From Aquatica leii (lineage: Eukaryota > Arthropoda > Insecta > Coleoptera > Lampyridae): DNA of 64,000 nucleotides. The notes under the pieces were generated by a model. That model worked only from the letters and a program-made list of their open reading frames with translations. It ran no database searches and had not been told where the DNA came from. The position numbers and the translations under genes are program-made. The stretch is from the NCBI GenBank assembly GCA_035610365.1, contig CM069432.1, forward strand, positions 80,914,520-80,978,519. Reading direction: 5' to 3'. This document shows, piece after piece, positions 34,871 to 45,690 of this stretch; positions within the stretch are counted from its first letter, which is position 1, and the number at the start of each line of letters is the position of its first letter.

Positions 34871-36848
34871 TACTTATATGCCGTATTTTCTGACTAGTTT
34901 GAACTCAAAATGTTTCATCTCCATAAGATGTTCTGTTTAGAAAATAAAATAGATAGGCTTATTATTTATTATTATTAGATAATAATCTTTCAAAATGTTT
35001 AGTAGATCGTTATCCAATGTTGATATAGGTATTTATTGTTTTTATCCATACTTAAACAATTATTTTAGTTTTGTACCATTTAAATATAAATAAATAATGC
35101 TCTTAAGATTTGCAACGTTTTATTGACAATTAACCCAATATATGTTACTTTTAAGTAAATAACATTTAACCAAGATGCATAAAGTTGTTCAATAAAAAGC
35201 TATTCGAAATAATAATAATTTGCAATATTGTGCAAAATTAACCAATGAGAATATGTATCTAGATAATCTAACGCTATTAGACATTTAATATACCATTGGG
35301 TAAAAATACTTCAAGCATAGTTTTAAAAAAGTATGACAACATTGTGTAAAACTTCTATCTATCTATCTATTTTACAGCATTTTTTAAACAAATTGTGATA
35401 TGGTGCGATCAATTTAAAATGTAAAAATTGTTTATATGTAATGAAAAAAACTGTACAATTTAATCTGCACAAATGAATGCAATAAAATTGCACAAATTGG
35501 TCTTGTTACTTTTTCAGGTCCAATTTGTGTAATTTTTATTAACAATTGTAGATAAAATATACAAAGATTTCTCCTAGTGTAGTAGATCAAAATAAATCGT
35601 AAAAGTTTTTTGAGGTTTTTTGTTTATGTTTAACAGTTTATCATTTTCTATAATAACCTTAGAAGAAACTGAAATGAATTTTAAAAAAATTGTTTTCGAT
35701 CTTCTCCATAAGATCAGATTGCAAAAACATCAGCATAGCTTCTTTATAAAAATATTTTATAAAATAAATTTGCCTTTTTATAAAGCAATGAATATAAAAA
35801 ATTATTGTTTTTAGCATTACAGACATTTAACGTAATACCTATTAGAGAAGCTTATTTTGTATACAAATTAATAAAAAGTTAGATATTAAATATGTTGGTT
35901 GGTTTAGTCAGTTTAGTGTTTGTATGTACTGTATTTTTGTCAAATTTTTTTAGTGCAAACTTAACACAAACTACTAATATTGTTTATTGAAACATATAAA
36001 TAGTAAATACATCTTAAATTGAACATTATTTTAATGAAACCATTAATACTAAAAAATTATCCTAAATATAAAATTGTACTTTATTCCAAACAAAAACTGG
36101 TTTTGTTATAAATAATTTTTTTGAACAGGAAACTTTATAAAACTTTAATTAATATGTTCTTTTATAGTCAAATGTTATTACAATTGTTACATTTTTATTT
36201 TATATATATATATAGTTATAAACTGCACGCAATTGAGCCCGATATGTAAACAGGTGCCCGATGAGCCCGGGCGGTAACGCCTTTCTACACGACGTTATTA
36301 GTGCGCTGTTAACCCCGACTGCGTTGCCAATATTATACACGCTCTAACCGTAGTTATTAAGTGAAATTCGACAATGATTTGAAATTTTAACATTTGCGTT
36401 TGGTCTTTGCAGATAACTCTCTTAAACATCTTCCGATCTAATATTTTTTTTTTTTTTATTTAACTTGATTAATATATTGACGTAACAAATAAACTTTCTG
36501 TAGATTTAAAATAAAAACTGTATTCAAGCATTAAACTCTTTTTATGATTCGTGCAAAGTTTGTTTTATTTGTAAATATAATTCAAAATTGTAAGCTATAA
36601 CTTGTGTGTATTAGCAAATTGTTATCTGAAAAAAAACATACTCAAAACGGCAGCAAATTAAATAATTTTCTTTAAAATTCCGCATGTAAATCTGTTTTTG
36701 GCAACTTTTTTAAAGAAATGTTAAATTTAACCGTTGCCGCAAGTTGCACGACTAACGTAGAGTGTGTTATTTGTCATCATTTGACGCAAATTAATTTTTA
36801 AATCAAACTTACAATATACCTCATAATAAAAAAAATAATGATTCTACA

Positions 36849-36985
36849 ATCGTATTTTGATGACATACGCATATATACAGAGATGCGCCTAAAACTGGGA
36901 TATATAACGGTTCTTCGGGCTAGAGAACGTAGCGTTTATATGTTCTACGGGCTCAACAACAACCTGTTTACATGTTTGTACCTAC
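36849..36985 (+). repeat. GC-richer dispersed repeat, copy A
   Basis: It shares AATCGTATTTTGAT, TTCTTCGGGCTAGAGAACG and GTAGCGTTTATATGTTCTACG plus GGGCTCAACAACAACC with 39306-39442. The 64-codon open frame at 36838-37032 lies across it and is not a credible gene. A partial inverse relative (GAGCCCGATATGTAAACAGG) lies at about 36235-36255. Confidence 0.7.
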
Positions 36986-39305
36986 ATATTCTTATTTACG
37001 CACACAAAGTTTTTCTAATAAATCGGAAATAAATTGAAAGGTTAGTTTTGGGGATACAGTATGTCATACAACAGAATCATGAAATTTTAGTTGAAATTAA
37101 AATATGTATGTGATAGTAAATAGAATACTCTGTTTCAAATAACGAAATTGAGGAATTCTAATAAGTAGTCTGAAACATTTTCACTCAATTTATTTGTTCC
37201 TTAATGTGGACGTTAAATGCCGATTAAAGTAACAGATTTATCATTAATCGGACCGTCACAAACTATTAAAAAAAGCTTAGAACGAACTACAGATCATCAT
37301 ATAGTAACTCCAGAAACAATCTTCGATTTCTGCTCTAATGAAATTCTTGGCATAAAAATTAGTTTTTTGTATCGAGTGTGAATGTTTAAGCTGCTGTAAC
37401 ATATGTATTAATAAGATAATAACATAAAAAGGTACAATAATTTAATATAGTTTAGGTTTCTCACGGTCACAGCTAGTTGATACCTTAAAGGTATTCAGTT
37501 TTCTATAATTGTGATGCTGTCAATATCGTTAAGCCAATAAGCTAAGCCTTCTAAGAAAATATAATGTTTTATTTCAAAAAATTCAATATTCCATCATATG
37601 TTATATTTACGTAATAAATCTTACTTACAATACACACAATTTCAATGAAAATGAAAACATAATATCACGTTTAAAAATTATTCAACCTACTTGCTATACT
37701 ATAAGATACAAACAAAATAGATAAAACTACACTAAATATATAGAAAACAAACATGTAGTGTTTTATGAATTTTCACATAAAAAAGTAACCAATTGCAAAT
37801 AATATTTTTAACCTAATAAAATTACTAAGATATTTGCTTTAAAAAACCAAGTGTATAGGCACTAAGAATGTGACAACAACAAGACGACCAATGTAGCCTG
37901 AAAAACGCGATTTCATCGAATTTCAAGAATTTTTTTGTACAAAAAGTGGGTTTTTTGATCAGTTGTTGGGATTATTCTTTCTAGGATATGTAAACTTAAT
38001 TTCTGAATAACATTAGGTGCTTACATTAAACGACCAAGACACTAGAGTCAGTTAATAATCACTGAAAATAAGTTAAAAAACGTATTTTTAGCAGCGCGTC
38101 ATTGTTGATCGGTATTGAATAAATTTTCGTTGTGCACTCAAAAAAAGCATAAAAATTATGTTATCAATTCGGTCAGGTGAAAACGGGCGTTCATCAAAAC
38201 TAAATGTGCATGTGCGTAGATTTCTTTTACTTTTAGATGATTTCATATGAAATGACTCAAACTTTAAAAAAATATCTTATTTCTTGTAAGAAGTGGATTA
38301 ACTGTTTGTCTTAATTATTATTTTTCTAACTTTTAAGTAAATTGTCATCATAATTACTTAAAAACTCTGTGTCGATTTTAAAATTTATGACTGTAAGTTT
38401 TGTTTCTCTTTCTGCTAGGACAATTCTTTTTTTTTTCAATTTTTGTTTGTAAAAGCTTTGTTTTGGTAAAACCAAATTTAATTTTTTTTAATTGTACAGT
38501 GTTATCTGCAAAATTATCATAACTTTCCATAATTATTTCACGAGAAGTAATATTTTCCAATTGATTCTACAAAACTCTTTCAGACTACTAAAAAATTTCC
38601 ATGCTTCTAAGAATTTTTACAATACAAAACGAGATTCCTACATTGTTTTTAAAGATTTTTAGTAAAAGAAAAAAAATTATATGAGAAATGCTAATATCAT
38701 ATCCTAAGACATATCTTTTTCGTTATAACGTTTTTATTAAATGTATGTATTTATGTTTCAAATTATTTTATAGGTATTACAACATGAATGAACCAACAAA
38801 TGATTCTTATAACTTTAAAGTTTCTTAGCTACCTATATTGTACTTTTGATCCAAATCTCTTTAGAGGTTTTCAAATATTTTTTTCAATACTTCAATTTTA
38901 ATTTAATTTAATACTTATAAAAATACCACATTCTACATATGTACGTACAAGCATCACGTAGAAATTGCAAACGTTTTGAAAAATCAACTTCCGATTTTTG
39001 ACTAAAACCGTTTGTATTGTTTTTGTGAAAAGTTATTAAAACGTGATGATACTCAAAAAGTGCATAAAATTTATACTAAAGTAAAATACACTTAGAGTAT
39101 ACGTTTACTGCTTGTTATTAAGCCCATCCAACGTTGTCGGATGTTGGGCTACACAACGTACCGTCCGTGTCTGTAAACAGTTTGTATATAAAAGCGACCT
39201 CTGCAGTGACTAACTCTGAACTATTTTATATATAATGCAGATATAAACGGTATAATATGAAGCCCGGCCAAATTTTTGGATTTACACGTTTTGATGCTTA
39301 TATAA

Positions 39306-39442
39306 TCGTATTTTGATTATATACACATGGATACGTAGATGAGCCCGAAACCGGGCTTAATAGCGTTTCTTCGGGCTAAAGAGCGTAGCGTTTATATATT
39401 CTACGGGCTCAACAGCAACCGGTTTATATGTCTATATATATA
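39306..39442 (+). repeat. GC-richer dispersed repeat, copy B
   Basis: Second copy of the 36849-36985 repeat (CTTCGGGCTAAAGAGCG, GTAGCGTTTATATATTCTACG, GGGCTCAACAGCAACC). It runs into a TA microsatellite. The stretch upstream at 39119-39150 holds the palindrome AGCCCATCCAACGTTG/TCGGATGTTGGGCT and then TATATAAAAGCG at about 39185, which could be a promoter of the parent element. Confidence 0.65.
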
Positions 39443-39490
39443 TATATATATATATTTGATTTATACTGATATATATATATATATATATAG
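39432..39490. repeat. TA microsatellite pair
   Basis: Two (TA)n tracts, about 39433-39455 and 39470-39490, separated by a short TTTGATTTATACTGA spacer. They lie about 180 bp before the next carboxypeptidase exon. Confidence 0.85.
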
Positions 39491-39671
39491 GTAAACTGTA
39501 CTTGTCAATAAAATGTCTTTGTATATTTACACAAACATCCTTTTTGTAGAAGATAAAAGTTAATTAACACGTCTTAATCCATCTAAATTTGTCACGAATA
39601 TCCGCGTTACCACTTAATTCCTACTAATCTATAATAATGTATCAAGTGCATTACAGAATGTCAATTTCTAG

Positions 39672-39994
39672 GTGGTCCTGGAATGCCTTCAAGCGGTTAC
39701 GGAAATTTTCTAGAAATTGGTCTTCTTAATATAAACTTAACTGAAAGAGATCATTCTTGGGTAAAACATTTCAACATTTTATTTGTTGACAATCCCGTAG
39801 GAGTAGGTTTTAGTTACTTTTCTAGTCAATCAGCGAAAATGGTACAGAATAATAAAGAGATCGGTCGAGATTTAGTAAGCTTTTTAAAAACTTTCCTAAA
39901 TAATCATACGGAGTTTCAGAAAGTACCTTTATACATTTTCGGTGAATCGTATGGAGGAAAAATGGCTGTGGAATTTGCTTATCAACTTGTGAAA
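39672..39994 (+). CDS. Serine carboxypeptidase (SCPEP1-like), exon with catalytic Ser
   Basis: 323-bp exon, acceptor TTTCTAG and donor GTATGC. It completes the GGPG oxyanion segment and continues MPSSGYGNFLEIGLLNINLT, HFNILFVDNPVGVGFSYF and VPLYIFGESYGGKMAVEFAY. The catalytic Ser is the TCG codon at 39947-39949 within GESYGG, so the nucleophile is intact. Asn-x-Thr/Ser sequons (NLT, NHT) fit a secreted glycoprotein. It follows the 18-kb intron and is separated from the next exon by only 57 bp. Confidence 0.93.
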
Positions 39995-40051
39995 GTATGC
40001 TATTAACTTTCTTCACGAGTAACTATTACAAGTAATACAATTTTCTTTCAG

Positions 40052-40162
40052 GAAATTAGTGAAGGGAACTTAATTGTTCATTTCAAAGGTATAGGACTTG
40101 GAGATGCCTACATTTCACCCATTCACTACATTTTAAATTATGGTTCATTTGCCTTAAATCTT
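40052..40162 (+). CDS. Serine carboxypeptidase (SCPEP1-like), 37-codon exon
   Basis: 111-bp phase-0 exon between acceptor TTCTTTCAG and donor GTAAGT. It encodes EISEGNLIVHFKGIGLGDAY and ISPIHYILNYGSFALNL. The family's FKG-x-xLGDSWISP block reads FKGIGLGDAYISP here. Confidence 0.92.
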
Positions 40163-40291
40163 GTAAGTATTTTAACGAATATAAGCATGTGGAAACGTTT
40201 TCACTTTAAATATTTTCTACATACAGTAAACCATTCTGTGTATACGTCAAAGATATTTATACACTTTTAATTACACTTTACAAAATTATAG

Positions 40292-40504
40292 GGGCTTGTC
40301 GATAGAAAAGAGTATAATGAAATTAGTAATTTAACGGAAGAAGTAATAACGGCAATAGATAATAACGATTTCTTAACGGCATCGGATATAGAAGCAAAAA
40401 TAACGGATACAGTTATTAAAGCAACACAAGGAATTGACGTTTATAACATTGTGCTGAAGTCAAACATTTCTGCCTTGCCAAGTATAGAACGTCGTTGCAA
40501 ATGA
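40292..40504 (+). CDS. Serine carboxypeptidase (SCPEP1-like), last recognised exon, premature end
   Basis: 213-bp segment after acceptor AAATTATAG. It encodes GLVDRKEYNEISNLTEEVIT, then about 50 further residues including TDTVIKATQGIDVYNI, and stops at TGA 40502-40504. With the other three exons this makes about 262 residues, whereas the family is usually about 450 and has its catalytic Asp and His in the missing C-terminal part. Either a donor was lost or altered near 40490-40530, further exons lie undetected, or the gene is truncated. A GTAAAAG sequence at about 40521 would work as a donor only if the frame shifted before the stop. Confidence 0.85.
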   Translation, partial: GLVDRKEYNEISNLTEEVITAIDNNDFLTASDIEAKITDTVIKATQGIDVYNIVLKSNISALPSIERRCK

Positions 40505-41560
40505 GAAACTTTTATAACTTGTAAAAGATGCTACTATTGGCTTATTTAAAAGTTTTATTTAAATATAATTTAAAATAAGTTTATTGGAGCGTAAGAAACT
40601 AAATTCCGCAAGACTAACAACTTCAAATTAAAATTTCTGCACTATAATTAGGAAATAACACCATTTTCGTAAAACATTTTAATAATAACAAAACTTGCAG
40701 TTTTACTTTAATTTTAGTATACTCGAAATTAATTTCAAACTTGTTTAATGTAAAAACGGCATAGTTTAATCTAAATTTAGAATCGCTAGGTTCTTATGAC
40801 TTAGGCGATAGTACGCAAACTAAAAATTATGTCGATGCAACAAAACCAATTCAAAAAGTCTTTTTTAAAACAAAATCAATTATATTTGAATAACTTTTAG
40901 ATACTAAAAAAAAATTTTTTTTTCTACTTCTATTAGTTGTTACTGATAGGTGTACATTTGCACTATAACTTTCAAATACATTCTTAAAATTATTATAACA
41001 AAATAAATCAAATTTGGGTTTTTACATTTACTATTAAACATTATAATATATTTCGTTTACAACAGAAACGAGTATAAGAAGTAATTTGAAATAAAATGAC
41101 ATCAATGAGTTGAAAATTCTATTCTTATGATTAGAATGATATTGTATTTATTAAGTAGTTTTTGTTTAACCTAAATGTGAATACGGTAAACCTTAATGAC
41201 GTGACTAAATACCACATTTGTAAATTAGAGAGTTTTTGTTTAAAGATCATCGCTAATGAAAACTATTTCTAATAAAAATTAATTACTTTTATTAATCTTT
41301 TGTTTTGTTTTGATAATGTTTTCGCTCTTTCATTAATTTTTTAAACAAGTATTGTGCTTTTCTAGAATAGTTCTTTGATTTCATTTATTAATATTTTTCT
41401 TAGACTTACTTATGTGTTTGAATTAATCTTTTATTTTTAATTTGTTAATTAAGTTTGCTGTATTTTTTAATATTTTTTAGTTGTGTTTAATAACTTGCTT
41501 CTAAATTAGTAACATTGAAAATATTCTAAATTTAGCAGTGATTAGAAAATAAATCCAATT
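40505..41560. other. AT-rich, no further carboxypeptidase exon seen
   Basis: I looked for the conserved C-terminal blocks around the catalytic Asp and His (the latter usually GHMVP-like) and saw none here or further downstream. Confidence 0.45.
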
Positions 41561-41709
41561 GAAAAAAGTTAGTATATTGTATAATAAGTAAGGAATGGTT
41601 GTCATTGCCAACGAGTATGAAAATTTGCAACCGAGCCGAAGGCGAGGTTGGCAATTCGTACGAGTTGGCAATATACATTCCTTACTAATTAGACACTATA
41701 CTTTTTCTA
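41561..41709. mobile_element. Foldback MITE with GC-rich core, about 150 bp
   Basis: The left arm (GAAAAAAGTTAGTATATTGT, then AAGTAAGGAATG and ATTGCCAACGAGTA) is inverted at the right (TACGAGTTGGCAAT, CATTCCTTACTAATT, ACACTATACTTTTTC). The centre is CAACCGAGCCGAAGGCGAGG, itself a near-palindrome with GGTTG. No coding capacity. Confidence 0.78.
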
Positions 41710-44700
41710 CGACTATATATTTAATTAGTAATCAAAGTTAAACAGAATTTTACAAAAAAATAACGCAAAAAATAAATAAACTAATTTAAAAATTTGTGTT
41801 GGTAATACCTAAAATGACAATTAAAAAATTATGTTAAAACTTGTATTCATTTTATATCAACTTGACAGCGTTTACACTACAGTTATGTGTTACTATTATT
41901 TAATTCTTGTCTTTTACTTATCTATATATAGAAATGGTGAGTATAATTTACTTCCTCTAAATACATGCAATTTTAGTTAACTTCAAATCATTTAGTATTT
42001 AAATTTTTTTAATACATTAATTTCAAGCGTAACCTAATATGAATAAATAGAATTAGTTTAAAAAGTACTACTGACTTAATGACAAGATTTTGCTTTTGAG
42101 GTCAGTAAATAAAAGAAATATATTCATGTCGAAGCCTGAATCGTTAACAATGTCATCAGTTCTGACAAATGCTGATATGTGATAGTTTTTCCTAGAAGCT
42201 TTAACCGAATAACATGTGGATGTGACTTACGAAGCAAATAAAGTAGATTTTTAAATGTTTAAAGATAATCTTTAATTAATAAGTGTTATTCTTAAGAATG
42301 AAGCTTTACAAACTAAGAAGGTAATTATCCTAATGGATCTAATACGCTGCAATAATCTTTGCTGCAAAATTAGTTCAAATATGAGAAATGAATTGTTAAC
42401 AAAACACATTGTAGGTAAAAGGAAACAAGTGATTCAGTGCTTTTGCTTATAATTACATCTAGATATATAATTGTTTCAATGTATAAACCAATGGTTTGCA
42501 TTAGTCTTGTAACAATTGTATGTATTTATGTTTATGTTCTTGTGTCATTTATTATAACGTAAGTTCAAAGTGTTTGTGATTAAATTTTTAACAAGGTAGC
42601 AACCACGTGCGAATAGATTATTTTTATAAGATTATAAAACAATATTTAGTAAAAGTATACATAAATACTTATAAAAACTGCATTAATATAAGAATAAATA
42701 ATAACAAACTGACATCAGACATATGCGAAAGAAACATTTTGGTATCCTGCAACTATCGATGAACGCCAAAAGATAAATTGTTACTTCTGAATTGTCATGC
42801 AGTTCAAAATACTGATAGATTTTTTAATAAATACTAACTTTTTTAAGTTCATTTGAGCATGTTATTATAAAATGAGTAATTTTTTTTAAGGATTGAGTTA
42901 CTTAATCAGTTTATAACACTGCAAAAGCAGCCCGATAAATTACTGTAAACATTTCTTTCCCATCAAAAGAAAACCCTGCAATAAAACAAGTAGTAAGGTT
43001 GCAAATTAGAAGTTCTTACTTATTCTAATCACCTTTAACTTTTAAAATATATTTACATTTCATTAGAAGAAAGTCACCACTAAATGCCAAAGTTTACGAG
43101 TGTAACCTAAAATATGTAATTTATAAACCACACTTTTTGCGCTATAAAACTAATGCAATACCTTTTATATGACTTTCAATGGTTTCGTTTTCAAATTTTA
43201 TAATTTGTAATGCAGGGAATATTTGTAAGAGTCTTCTAAATTATGTTCTTATAATTCATTATCCTGTACGTTAATAGATTTGACCTGTACGAAAATGACG
43301 TTGACCTGTACGGAAATGAAATTAGACAATCACAATGCACAACGTTGCTTAATCGCAATTAAACATACAATGTATAGTATTGTCTGTTAATCGTAGAAAA
43401 ATATTTTATTACATAACCTTATTGTATCGTATACATGCTTTCTATGATACTTACAAATATTGTATTTTAAATAGAATTTTTTCTTTATTAGACATATTGA
43501 ATAAAATATCTTTTTTTTAACGCCAAATGTGTGCCACAACGTCGATGGAAACATAACTATGTAAGACCTTTACATGCCACTAAAATAATGTTACGGTATC
43601 TCTTACTGTAATTCTCTTCGAACCATAGAATACCGAACGCAAAAATTTCACGGAAAGCAAAAAGCACGCGCAGTACTAAATCACGTAAATTTAACGTTTA
43701 CGGTATTTGCATTTTTGATAGACAAACACTCTCTACTGTTATTTAAACTAAAGTTGTTTTGCATTAGGTTTTTGCATATTAAATCTCGTTCACATCTATT
43801 TAACGTACGTATAGTAACAAAAAAACATAGCTGACGAGAAGTTCAAATACGTTCAGTTCACATGCGTACAGTACAAAATACTTTAACTTTATTTAATTAT
43901 ACTTTGTATGTTTTTTACAGAGACCAATTAAACTGCGTTTTCCGTTCATTGTGAACAAAAATCTTGAACTTTACATATTCGAATTTTCTATCAGCTATGT
44001 TTTGATATATACGTGTTTTTAAAAAAATTGGTAAAACATTAATAACATGTTTCTTAAACACCTTTATCCAAAATGTTATTCTAACGTTGTCCCAATAATT
44101 GTAAAATGTTACTAGGGTATTGCATCTGTAACAGTCATTACGTTTAAAAAAAAGAGTTGATCTTATACTAATAATTAAATTAATAACACGTCACTAGTAC
44201 TCCCTTAGCAATTTTGAGTTCTTGTTTTAACACCGGGAGAGAGAAAAATGGTAGTCCTTTTTTCGGAGCTAATAAAAGGATAGCGCTTAAATAAGTGTAC
44301 ACAAAAAATTATGTTAAAAGGGCCAGGTATTGCTTTACATGAGTGATACTTTGATGGAAAAAGTTCCATAGTGCAATTGTGAAAGGAAAAAGTGCGTCGT
44401 TGTCTTGCTAAGAATTATGCAATACAATAATGCATATATATAAAAATTGCACAAAAAAAGCAATACATTAAGCAAGAAAATAAAAAGTTGATTTTATGTT
44501 GATTCCATGGGGTTCTAAGAAGTTGAAGAACTTTAAGATTAATGTAAGAAAGAGAACAGAAATCTCTCAATAAGAAATAAACAAAATAAGCTGAACACGC
44601 TTTTGGTGCGCGTTGAAGTCATCGTTAAAACAAATTAACGAACGTGCCTAAGATTGATAAATGTATATCAATTTGATGAACCATTATGGCTGGAATTTGG

Positions 44701-45189
44701 CCTATGTATTTTATATAGCACTCGCGCGTGCACGGGGCACAGGAAATCTGGAAGAATATTACTTGTAAGAACACAATAATATGTTCCTATGAAAGAGGAA
44801 TGTTGTCAGCATCATGTAAGGTGTTTTAAAATCTTAAAAAAATTATTTTTTTGCATAAAAAAAGCCACAAAGTAAGCAATATTTTTCAATGATAATGTTT
44901 TACTTCTTCTGTCAACTGTACTTATACTACAGAAAAGCTTAGAGAAAGATGTACATCTTTTCCTTTCATTTAAGGGTTTAATTTTTGAATTAATCTTGTG
45001 ATTTTGAAGAAATTCATTACAATTTATTTCGAGTTTGCATTTTTAAAAATTTTAGTTTACGAATTGGTATTTGTGTATACTAATATAAAAGTCTAACAAA
45101 CCTATTTTTATTTTTGTTGGAAATAAAAGAAAAAACTGTGCCCGCTGTTTATAGAAAAAACATCGTTTAGAGTAATCATCACCAAAGCA
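41710..45189. other. AT-rich, mostly nothing; one dispersed repeat and one tandem duplication
   Basis: 42655-42830 shares blocks with 62806-62970 (AAATACTTATAAAAACTGCA, AACATTTTGG, CAACTATCGATGAACGCCAA). At 43277-43318 a 21-base unit TTGACCTGTACGAAAATGACG is followed by TTGACCTGTACGGAAATGAAA. No gene recognised. Confidence 0.55.
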
Positions 45190-45690
45190 TTACCGATTTG
45201 ACTTGGACACTTCTGGCTACATGCTTAGAATATCTCTATTTTAAGGATGCCATTCATTCTCTTACGTCTGTTACTTGGATGACGGGTCTTAATCTATCAT
45301 TTCTTACTATCTCCCTCCTTGTTATTCTTATCATAGATCTTTCCATTTCCTTTAAGCAACTCTCACTATTTCTATATCGTCTTTTGTACGTTTTCCAGTT
45401 TTCTGGTTCATATGAAATGACTGTCCCAAATATGTATATGGTTCTATTTTTTCTATTTCTGTTTCTGTTTTGTCTACTCCCACTGTCACTTGCGTTGTCT
45501 GTTTTGTGTTCATAATTTTGTGCTTTGTTACGATCATCTTTACTCATACGTGAATGCTTTCTCTGTGTAAATCATTAAACATCTGTCATTCTTGTTTTGA
45601 GTTAATAGTACGATATCGTCGGCATATCGTAGATTAGACAATGGTTTTCCATTTACATTTATTCCCTTATTCTCCTAATTCAATTACTTA
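45190..45690 (-). pseudogene. LINE reverse transcriptase relic, second family
   Basis: The minus strand encodes LRYADDIVLLTQ (about 45606-45645) with the RT active-site box, a TKHKIMNTKQTTQV segment with EPYTYLGQSF (45352-45537), and a downstream segment (ESCLKEMERSMIRITRREIV, 45254-45400) in another frame. The YADD-to-YLGQ spacing is that of LINE RT palm to thumb. The fragment lacks both ends, and the closest LINE at 22540-24060 differs in these motifs, so it is a different family. Confidence 0.83.

Larger units (their letters stand above)
21239..39671 (+). other. 18.4-kb intron of the carboxypeptidase gene
   Basis: Defined by the donor at 21239 (GTAAG) and the acceptor ending at 39671 (TTTCTAG). 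The split codon is phase-compatible, and the two exons join in the middle of the WLQGGPG motif. It hosts a LINE relic, a MITE, a decayed arthropod repeat gene, a solo LTR, a foldback MITE, a Tc1-like relic and short GC-richer repeats, while the other two introns of the gene are 57 and 129 bp. The stretches between the listed elements are AT-rich and show nothing I recognise. Confidence 0.8.

Noticed and set aside
35363-35384. TCTA microsatellite as a possible CRISPR-like or satellite array
   Set aside because: Simple (TCTA)n tract of about 20 bases; no spacer-repeat structure anywhere in the window.
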